A stretch of DNA of 64,000 bases from Streptomyces nodosus. Lineage in GTDB: Bacteria > Actinomycetota > Actinomycetes > Streptomycetales > Streptomycetaceae. The translations under genes were made by a program, and so were the position numbers. The notes under the pieces were generated by a model. That model searched no databases and was not told the origin of the DNA. It saw nothing but the letters and a program-made list of their open reading frames with translations. Positions 57,613 to 64,000 of this stretch are shown piece by piece (the stretch's first letter is position 1; every line of letters starts with the position of its first letter). Location of the stretch: assembly GCF_008704995.1 (NCBI RefSeq), contig NZ_CP023747.1:2630501-2694500 (forward strand), given 5' to 3'.

Positions 57613-59574
57613 TCAGTGCGCGTGACCACTCGATACGGGAGCCGGCGCGGCGTTCTTGACCGTCAGAGGAAGCAACTTCTTCCCGGTCGGGCCGATCTGA
57701 ATGGTGGTGTCCATCTGCGGACACACCCCGCAGTCGAAGCAAGGCGTCCAGCGGCAGTCGTCGACCTCGGTCTCGTCGAGGGCGTCCTGCCAGTCCTCCC
57801 AGAGCCAGTCCTTGTCGAGGCCGGAGTCGAGGTGGTCCCAGGGGAGGACCTCCTCGTAGGCGCGCTCGCGGGTGGTGTACCAGTCGACGTCGACGCCGTA
57901 GGCGGACAGTGCCTTGTCGGCGCAGTTCATCCAGCGGTCGTAGGAGAAGTGCTCGCGCCAGCCGTCGAAGCGGCCGCCGTCCTCGTAGACCGCGCGGATG
58001 ACCGAGCCGATGCGGCGGTCGCCGCGGGAGAGCAGGCCCTCGATGATGCCCGGCTTGCCGTCGTGGTAGCGGAAGCCGATCGAGCGGCCGTACTTCTTGT
58101 CGCCGCGGATCTTGTCGCGGAGCTTCTCCAGGCGGGCGTCCGTCTCCTGGGCGGAGAGCTGGGGGGCCCACTGGAAGGGGGTGTGGGGCTTGGGGACGAA
58201 GCCGCCGATCGAGACCGTGCAGCGGATGTCGTTCGCGCCGGAGACCTCGCGGCCCTTCTGGATGACATGCATGGCCATGTCGGCGATCTGCAGGACGTCC
58301 TCGTCCGTCTCCGTGGGCAGGCCGCACATGAAGTAGAGCTTCACCTGGCGCCAGCCGTTGCCGTAGGCGGTGGCGACGGTGCGGATCAGGTCCTCTTCCG
58401 AGACCATCTTGTTGATGACCTTGCGGATGCGTTCCGAGCCGCCCTCGGGGGCGAAGGTGAGGCCCGAGCGCCGGCCGTTGCGGGTCAGCTCGTTCGCCAG
58501 GTCGATGTTGAAGGCGTCCACGCGGGTGGAGGGGAGGGAGAGGCCGATCTTGTCGTCCGTGTAGCGGTCCGCGAGGCCCTTGGCGATGTCACCGATCTCG
58601 GTGTGGTCCGCCGAGGAGAGGGAGAGCAGGCCCACCTCCTCGAAGCCGGTCGCCTTGAGGCCCTTGTCGACCATCTCGCCGATGCCGGTGATGGAACGTT
58701 CCCGGACCGGGCGGGTGATCATGCCCGCCTGGCAGAAGCGGCAGCCGCGGGTGCAGCCGCGGAAGATCTCGACGGACATGCGTTCATGGACCGTCTCCGC
58801 CAGGGGGACCAGCGGCTGCTTGGGGTAGGGCCACTCGTCCAGGTCCATGACCGTGTGCTTGGACACCCGCCACGGGACGCCCGACCTGTTGGGGACGACT
58901 CGGGCGATCCGGCCGTCGGAGAGGTACTCCACGTCGTAGAACGCGGGGACGTACACCCCGCCCGTCCTCGCCAGGCGGAACAGCAGCTCCTCGCGGCCGC
59001 CGGGGCGGCCCTCCGCCTTCCAGGCTCGGACGATCTTGGTGACCTCGAGGACCGCCTGCTCGCCGTCGCCGATCACCGCGCAGTCGATGAAGTCCGCGAT
59101 CGGTTCCGGGTTGAAGGCCGCATGGCCGCCCGCCATGACGATCGGGTCGTCCAGGGTGCGGTCCTTGGACTCCAGCGGGATCCCCGCCAGGTCCAGGGCC
59201 GTCAGCATGTTCGTATAGCCCAGCTCGGTGGAGAAGGACAGGCCGAAGACGTCGAAGGCCTTCACCGGGCGGTGGCTGTCCACCGTGAACTGCGGGACCT
59301 CGTGCTCCCGCATCAGCGCCTCCAGGTCCGGCCACACGCTGTAGGTGCGCTCGGCGAGGACGCCCTCCTGCTCGTTGAGGACCTCGTAGAGGATCATGAC
59401 GCCCTGGTTGGGCAGGCCGACCTCGTAGGCGTCGGGGTACATGAGCGCCCAGTGGACGTCACAGGCGTCCCACGGCTTGACCGTGGAGTTGAGCTCTCCG
59501 CCGACATACTGGATCGGCTTCTGCACATGCGGGAGCAGGGCTTCGAGCTGCGGGAAGACCGATTCGGCAGGCAT
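57613..59574 (-). CDS. TIGR03960-like B12-binding-domain radical SAM protein
   Basis: The 653-residue protein has the radical SAM cluster motif CTRGCRFCQAGMITRP, a preceding B12-binding-like N-terminal domain (NQGVMILYEVLNEQEGVLAERTYSVWPDLEALM), the GGHAAFNPEP and GDGEQAVLEV motifs, and a C-terminal Cys-rich region (DDCRWTPCFDCGVCPQMD). Members are usually encoded next to the TIGR03936-like protein and rne, but the reaction is unknown. AGGAAAG lies seven bases before the ATG. In this strain the partner gene is 11 kb away. Confidence 0.9.
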   Translation of the reverse strand: MPAESVFPQLEALLPHVQKPIQYVGGELNSTVKPWDACDVHWALMYPDAYEVGLPNQGVMILYEVLNEQEGVLAERTYSVWPDLEALMREHEVPQFTVDSHRPVKAFDVFGLSFSTELGYTNMLTALDLAGIPLESKDRTLDDPIVMAGGHAAFNPEPIADFIDCAVIGDGEQAVLEVTKIVRAWKAEGRPGGREELLFRLARTGGVYVPAFYDVEYLSDGRIARVVPNRSGVPWRVSKHTVMDLDEWPYPKQPLVPLAETVHERMSVEIFRGCTRGCRFCQAGMITRPVRERSITGIGEMVDKGLKATGFEEVGLLSLSSADHTEIGDIAKGLADRYTDDKIGLSLPSTRVDAFNIDLANELTRNGRRSGLTFAPEGGSERIRKVINKMVSEEDLIRTVATAYGNGWRQVKLYFMCGLPTETDEDVLQIADMAMHVIQKGREVSGANDIRCTVSIGGFVPKPHTPFQWAPQLSAQETDARLEKLRDKIRGDKKYGRSIGFRYHDGKPGIIEGLLSRGDRRIGSVIRAVYEDGGRFDGWREHFSYDRWMNCADKALSAYGVDVDWYTTRERAYEEVLPWDHLDSGLDKDWLWEDWQDALDETEVDDCRWTPCFDCGVCPQMDTTIQIGPTGKKLLPLTVKNAAPAPVSSGHAH

Positions 59575-59682
59575 CTCGGAACTTTCCTGGAGCGGGACTG
59601 ACAGGACTGAAGGGCAGGGTGGCCATCAAGCCTAACGCGACCGCGGCCCCTCCCCGGACTGCCGAGCCTTCCGGGCGTCCGC

Positions 59683-61188
59683 TCAGAGCCGCATCCGCCG
59701 CTCCGCCTTCCGCCACACCTCCGGCAGCGCCGCCTCCCCGGCCGCCGCGCGCCGCTCCTCGCGCCCGTACAGGACACCGTAGGTGAAGCTGCTCTCTCCC
59801 GCAGCGTGCGCCTGCTCCGACAGCTCCCGCAGCGCCTCCCGGGCCATCACGCTGTCCTGGTGGTCGCCGAGCAGGGTCTGGAGCGACTTCATCGACGTGA
59901 CCAGGGCCGCGGCGCGCTTGCCCAGGACGGGCACGGCGGCCTCGGCGGCGTAGCGGGTGCGCTTGGTCTTCTTGCGGGCCTCGTGCAGGGCCACATCGCG
60001 GTCATGGCCCGGCGGCAGGTCCAGGGCCCGGCCGACCAGAGCGGCGACCTTGCGGAAGTCCTTGCGCACGGCCTTGGTGATCACCTTCGACGGCTTCCCG
60101 GCGGCGGCTCCGAGCAGGGGCGGGGCGGCGATCACGGCGTCCAGGCCGTCCAGCAGATCGAGGTGGCGCCTGCTGTCGAGGAGGGCGGCCAGCCGGCGCC
60201 GGGAGCCTCCGCCCCGGGCGTCCGACCAGGTGAGCAGGCGGTTGCGGACGGGACCGGAGAGCAGCTCCCGGGGGAGTTCGTCGAGGGCGGCGGTCAGATG
60301 GTCGGTGAGGACCTCCCGGTCGCGGTCGACGCCCAGCTCGGCGGCGAGCCGTTTCAGCTCGTCGGCGAGGGGGTCGGTGACACCGCGGTCCAGGACGGTG
60401 CCGAAGGTGCGGAAGGTGCTGCGCAGCCTCCGGGTGGCCACCCGCAGGGAGTGCACGGAGTCGGGGAGCTCCCGGCGGACCGCGGGGTCCAGTGCGACGA
60501 TCGCGTCCCGCTGGGCGCGGACATAGGCGAGGACATGGTCGCCCGCGGTGACCGGTGACTGCTCTTCCTCGCCGTGTGTGGCGGGGCCCGTGCCGGTCTC
60601 CGTCAGTGCTCTGGCCAGCTTGGACGGGGCGGACGAGGGGCGCAGTCCGGTCTTGCGGAACTTCTTGTCGATCGTGTCCAGGAGGGCGGGGTCGCCGTCG
60701 TCCGCGAGCTCGACCTCGATCTCGGTCCATGCGGCGGTGCCCGTGCCGCCGCCGAGCCGTTCGGCGCGGACCCGGTCGAGGGCGACCTCGGCGAGCAGGG
60801 TGCCGTCGGCGTCGACGAGGTGGTGGACGGCGCGGGCGGTGCGCAGCCGGACGAGGGGCACGAGTGCGGCGTCCCGGGTCCGGGAGCGCACCAGTCCGTG
60901 CAGGTGTTCGGGGACGGTGTCGGAGAGCGGGGCGCGGATCTCGTCGCGTACGCCCTCCTCGACGGGCAGCTTGAGATGCCAGCCGGCGTCGTCTCCCCCG
61001 GTGCGGCGGCGCAGGGTCAGCGAGGCACGGGTCAGTCTGAGGTCGGCCGTGTCGTAGTAGGTGGCGTCGAGTGCGGTGACGCCCTTGTCGAGGGCGGCCG
61101 TGATTCCGCCGGTTCCGGTCAGGTCGGGCGGTTCGTCCTCTGCCGCGGCCTCGTACTTCCGCTCGATTTCGCGCTTGGTGTCCGCCAT
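59683..61188 (-). CDS. CYTH and CHAD domain protein
   Basis: A 501-residue fusion. The N-terminal CYTH domain begins EIERKYEAAAED and uses acidic and basic residues of a triphosphate tunnel (DATYYDTADLRL, LRRRTGGDDAGWHLKLP). The C-terminal CHAD domain is helical with conserved His and Arg (DSVHSLRVATRRLRSTFRTFG, LHEARKKTKRTRYAAEA) that bind polyphosphate. CYTH-CHAD proteins are thought to handle inorganic polyphosphate or triphosphate. It lies between the radical SAM gene and rodA on the same strand. Confidence 0.92.
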   Translation of the reverse strand: MADTKREIERKYEAAAEDEPPDLTGTGGITAALDKGVTALDATYYDTADLRLTRASLTLRRRTGGDDAGWHLKLPVEEGVRDEIRAPLSDTVPEHLHGLVRSRTRDAALVPLVRLRTARAVHHLVDADGTLLAEVALDRVRAERLGGGTGTAAWTEIEVELADDGDPALLDTIDKKFRKTGLRPSSAPSKLARALTETGTGPATHGEEEQSPVTAGDHVLAYVRAQRDAIVALDPAVRRELPDSVHSLRVATRRLRSTFRTFGTVLDRGVTDPLADELKRLAAELGVDRDREVLTDHLTAALDELPRELLSGPVRNRLLTWSDARGGGSRRRLAALLDSRRHLDLLDGLDAVIAAPPLLGAAAGKPSKVITKAVRKDFRKVAALVGRALDLPPGHDRDVALHEARKKTKRTRYAAEAAVPVLGKRAAALVTSMKSLQTLLGDHQDSVMAREALRELSEQAHAAGESSFTYGVLYGREERRAAAGEAALPEVWRKAERRMRL

Positions 61189-61308
61189 GCACCGAATCTA
61201 GTGGCTTCGGGGCGGGGAGGGCAGGGCCGAGGGGCGGGAGGAGCCGTGGGGGACGGGTACGGCCCCGGGCGGCGGGCGCGCGGGGCCGTACGGATCGGGC
61301 GGGGCCGG

Positions 61309-62508
61309 TCAGGCCGACAGTGGTCGTTGGACCCGGATCGACTGGAGCAGTCCCACCGCCACCCAGACCGCGAACATCGACGAACCGCCGTAGGAAACGA
61401 AGGGCAGGGGCAGGCCGGTGACCGGCATGATGCCCAGCGTCATGCCGATGTTCTCGAAGGACTGGAAGGCGAACCACGCCACGATTCCGGCGGCCACGAT
61501 GGTGCCGTACAGCTCGGTCGTCTCACGGGCGATGCGGCAGGCGCGCCAGAGCAGGACACCGAGCAGCGCGATGATCAGGCCGGCGCCGACGAAGCCGAGT
61601 TCCTCGCCCGCGACCGTGAAGACGAAGTCGGTCTGCTGTTCGGGGACGAACTGGCCGGTGGTCTGGGAGCCGTGGAAGAGGCCCGAGCCGGTCAGGCCGC
61701 CGGAGCCGATGGCGATGCGGGCCTGGTTGGTGTTGTAGCCGACCCCGGACGGATCGAGGCTGGGGTTGGCGAAGGCCGCGAACCGGTCGATCTGGTACTC
61801 GTCCAGGATGTGCAGCTGCCAGACGACGACGCAGCCGAGGACGCCCGCCGTGAGCAGGCCGAAGATCCAGCGGTTGGAGGCGCCGGAGGCGAGCAGCGCG
61901 CCCAGGATGATGGTGAGCAGGACCAGGACCGTGCCGAGGTCGGGCATGAGCAGCACGACCATGATCGGTACGGCGGCCAGGCCCAGCGCCTGGAGGACCG
62001 TGCGGTGGTCGGGGTACGGCTTGTCGCCCGCGTCGACCCGGGCCGCGAGCAGCATCGCCATGCCCAGGATGATCGTGACCTTCACGAACTCGGAGGGCTG
62101 GAGGGAGAAGCCGCCGCCGAGGACGATCCAGTTGCGGTTGCCGTTGATGGTGGCGCCGAGCGGGGTGAGGACCAGCAGCACCCCGAGGACCGAGAGTCCG
62201 TAGAGGATCGGCACGGCGGTGCGCAGGGTGCGGTGGCCGAGCCAGATGGTGCCGATCATCAGGGCGATCCCGATGCCGGTGTTCATCAGATGGCGCATCA
62301 GGAAGTAGTACGGATCGCCCTGGTTGATCTCGGTGCGGTTGCGGGTCGCCGAGTAGACGAGGACCATCCCGATCAGGGACAGGGCGGCGGCGGACAGGAT
62401 TATCGGCCAGTCGAGGCGCCGGGCCAGTCCGTCGCGGGCGAAGACCCGGGTCCAGCCGGCGCGTGCGGGGCCGTATCCGGAGACGGAGAAGTTGGTCGCT
62501 CCGGTCAT
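61309..62508 (-). CDS. rodA: RodA, SEDS-family peptidoglycan glycosyltransferase
   Basis: Polymerises lipid II with its PBP2 partner during lateral or spore-wall growth. The 399-residue protein has about ten TM helices and the SEDS signatures NGNRNWIVLGGGFSLQPSEFVKV and GIMPVTGLPLPFVSYGGSSM. An N-terminal cytoplasmic extension of about 30 residues precedes the first helix. Its ATG overlaps the PBP2 stop (ATGA), so the two are translationally coupled. The upstream mreBCD genes expected in Streptomyces would be beyond the right edge. Confidence 0.95.
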   Translation of the reverse strand: MTGATNFSVSGYGPARAGWTRVFARDGLARRLDWPIILSAAALSLIGMVLVYSATRNRTEINQGDPYYFLMRHLMNTGIGIALMIGTIWLGHRTLRTAVPILYGLSVLGVLLVLTPLGATINGNRNWIVLGGGFSLQPSEFVKVTIILGMAMLLAARVDAGDKPYPDHRTVLQALGLAAVPIMVVLLMPDLGTVLVLLTIILGALLASGASNRWIFGLLTAGVLGCVVVWQLHILDEYQIDRFAAFANPSLDPSGVGYNTNQARIAIGSGGLTGSGLFHGSQTTGQFVPEQQTDFVFTVAGEELGFVGAGLIIALLGVLLWRACRIARETTELYGTIVAAGIVAWFAFQSFENIGMTLGIMPVTGLPLPFVSYGGSSMFAVWVAVGLLQSIRVQRPLSA

Positions 62509-64000
62509 GTCAGGATCCTCCGCCTCTTCTTCGGACGGGCGGTGCGCCTGCGGTTGGCGCGGTCGGTCCCGGCCGGCGAGGGCACGGTGGCCGCCGGATT
62601 GTCGGTGGAGGCCCCCTGATCCTGTTGGTCCTGGGCCTGCGGGTTCTGCGTCTGCTGGTCCTGAGCCTGTTGGTCCTGGGCCTGCGGGTCCTGTGTCTGT
62701 CCGCCCTGGGCCTGCTGGTCCTGGGCCCGGTTGGCGTCCGGGTCGAACTTCTCGATCTTCGGGGACACGATCGTGCCGTCGGGACGGATCTGGGGGAGGT
62801 CCTTCTGCGGGGTGTACAGCAGGGCCTTCTTCTTGTCGATCGAGCCGTCCGACTGGACGCCGTACAGGGCGTTGTAGATGTTGCGCACGGCCTCACCGGA
62901 GGCACCGGATCCGGTACCGGCCTGGGAGATCGTCATCACGACCGCGTAGTCCTTGGAGTAGGTGGTCAGCCAGGACGTGGTCTGCTTGCCGTAGACCTCG
63001 GCGGTACCGGTCTTGGCGTGCAGCGGGATCTTGTCCTGGGGCCAGCCGCCGAACTTCCAGGCGGCGGTGCCGCGGGTGACGACGCCCGCGAGGGCCTCCT
63101 CCATGACGTCCCGGGTCTTCTTGTCGATCGGCAGCTTGCCCCGGGCGTGCGGCTTGATCTCGGTGATCTCCTTGCCGTCGGGGCTGATGATCGCCTTGCC
63201 GATGGTCGGGCTCCACAGGGTGCCGCCGTTGGAGATGCCCGCGTAGATGGTCGCCATCTGGATCGGGGTCACCAGCGTGTCGCCCTGGCCGATGGAGTAG
63301 TTGATCGCGTCGCCCTCGCGCATCCTGTTGCCCTCGAGGCAGTTCTCATAGGCGATCTTCTCGACGTAGTCGCCGTCCTTCTTGCCGGTCTTGCACCAGG
63401 AGTCCTTGTTGGCCTCCCAGTACTTCTGCTTCCACTGGCGGTCGGGGACCCGGCCGGTGACCTCGTTCGGCAGGTCGATGCCGGTGGTCTGGCCGAGCCC
63501 GAACTGGTGGGCGGCCTTGAAGAAGTAGTCCTTGGGCTGCCCCTTCTTGGGGTGGATGCCGCCGTCCCTCTTCCACTCGTTGTCGGCGAGGCCGTAGAAG
63601 ACGGTGTCGCAGGAGACCTCCAGGGCGCGGCCGAGCGAGATCGGCCCGAAGTTCTCGCCCTCGAAGTTCTTGAAGACCTGATTGCCGACCGTGTACGAAC
63701 TGGTGCACGGGTAGTTGCCGTCGAAGGCGTAGCCCGCCTCGACGGCGGCGGCGGTGGAGACCACCTTGAAGGTGGAGCCGGGTGCCGACTGGCCCTGGAT
63801 GGCCCGGTTGAGCAGCGGGTAGTCGGAGTTCTTGCCGGTGAGCTTCTTGTAGTCCTTGGCGGTGATGCCGCCGATCCAGATGTTCGGGTCGTAGGTGGGG
63901 CTGGAGGCCATGGCGACGACGCGGCCGGTCTTGGCCTCCATCACCACGACGGCGCCGGAGTCCGCCTTGTAGTTCTCGCCGGTGATGTTGTCGAACTGGG
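62505..64000 (-). CDS. Penicillin-binding protein 2 (transpeptidase), N-terminus cut by window edge
   Basis: D,D-transpeptidase partner of RodA. Nearly 500 codons are visible, open to base 64000. The SxxK motif is in GQSAPGSTFKVVS, the second motif lies at INYSIGQGDTLVTP and KTG is in LHAKTGTAEVYG. The C-terminus is a Gln/Asp-rich tail (GGQTQDPQAQDQQAQ and similar) of about 40 residues, then a basic end RRTARPKKRRRILT. Only the dimerisation and signal-anchor region are missing. The stop overlaps the rodA start. Confidence 0.93.
   Translation of the reverse strand, partial: QFDNITGENYKADSGAVVVMEAKTGRVVAMASSPTYDPNIWIGGITAKDYKKLTGKNSDYPLLNRAIQGQSAPGSTFKVVSTAAAVEAGYAFDGNYPCTSSYTVGNQVFKNFEGENFGPISLGRALEVSCDTVFYGLADNEWKRDGGIHPKKGQPKDYFFKAAHQFGLGQTTGIDLPNEVTGRVPDRQWKQKYWEANKDSWCKTGKKDGDYVEKIAYENCLEGNRMREGDAINYSIGQGDTLVTPIQMATIYAGISNGGTLWSPTIGKAIISPDGKEITEIKPHARGKLPIDKKTRDVMEEALAGVVTRGTAAWKFGGWPQDKIPLHAKTGTAEVYGKQTTSWLTTYSKDYAVVMTISQAGTGSGASGEAVRNIYNALYGVQSDGSIDKKKALLYTPQKDLPQIRPDGTIVSPKIEKFDPDANRAQDQQAQGGQTQDPQAQDQQAQDQQTQNPQAQDQQDQGASTDNPAATVPSPAGTDRANRRRTARPKKRRRILT

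Overview
The window looks like an internal, vertically inherited stretch of a Streptomyces chromosome (or a very close relative). Coding regions are strongly GC-biased at third positions, and gene order follows the core order I know from that genus: lepA, rpsT, holA, comEC/comEA, leuS, rsfS, LCP protein, nadD, proA, proB, obg, rpmA, rplU, rne, rodA, PBP2. The rne-type gene carries long Arg/Glu/Ala-rich arms and a Lys/Ala tail, also typical of the genus. Species names and S. coelicolor comparisons are from memory and were not searched.

Layout. 1-13.5 kb: the end-truncated start of an acyl-CoA ligase, lepA, divergent rpsT, holA, an arylamine N-acetyltransferase, a GNAT acetyltransferase, the ATGA-coupled comEA-comEC DNA-uptake pair, a DegV protein and a membrane-anchored protein. 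13.6-20 kb: leuS behind a Leu-rich leader peptide and intrinsic terminator (a probable attenuator), then a divergent two-gene redox module (six-TM heme-b-like protein plus a NuoF/SLBB/ferredoxin fusion). 20-21.2 kb: two identical tRNA-Ala(GGC) genes bracket two tiny Cys-rich proteins. 21.2-30.6 kb: phosphatase, rsfS, LCP protein, nadD, two single-TM miniproteins, an M48 metalloprotease, two paralogous membrane proteins, proA and a small conserved gene. 30.7-41.5 kb: proB, then an envelope-glycopolymer island (galE and two large bifunctional glycosyltransferase/TagF-like proteins) between proB and obg, then obg-rpmA-rplU. 41.8-46.8 kb: RNase E/G and a TIGR03936-like protein.

From 46.8 to 57.6 kb lies the least conserved part. 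It has a membrane protein built of VLTPLGH repeats, a TerD-family protein, a secreted alkaline phosphatase, a lipoprotein, an IS110-family element with 8-bp repeats at both ends, several orphans, and an arsenic cluster (divergent arsI; arsR-aquaporin-arsC-arsN-like acetyltransferase with 4-bp overlaps). It separates the TIGR03936-like gene from the TIGR03960-like radical SAM gene at 57.6-59.6 kb, two families usually adjacent. The window ends with a CYTH-CHAD protein, rodA and a truncated PBP2 gene, which probably leads into an mre cluster beyond the right edge.

How the genes fit together: several blocks concern cell-envelope growth (LCP ligase, TagF-like enzymes, galE, rodA/PBP2) and translation (lepA, rpsT, leuS, tRNA-Ala, rsfS, obg, L21, L27, RNase E). 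The most notable items are the leuS attenuator, the redox module with a missing NuoF cluster cysteine, the VLTPLGH repeat protein, the IS110 ends, and an arsenic operon that seems to export through an aquaglyceroporin.
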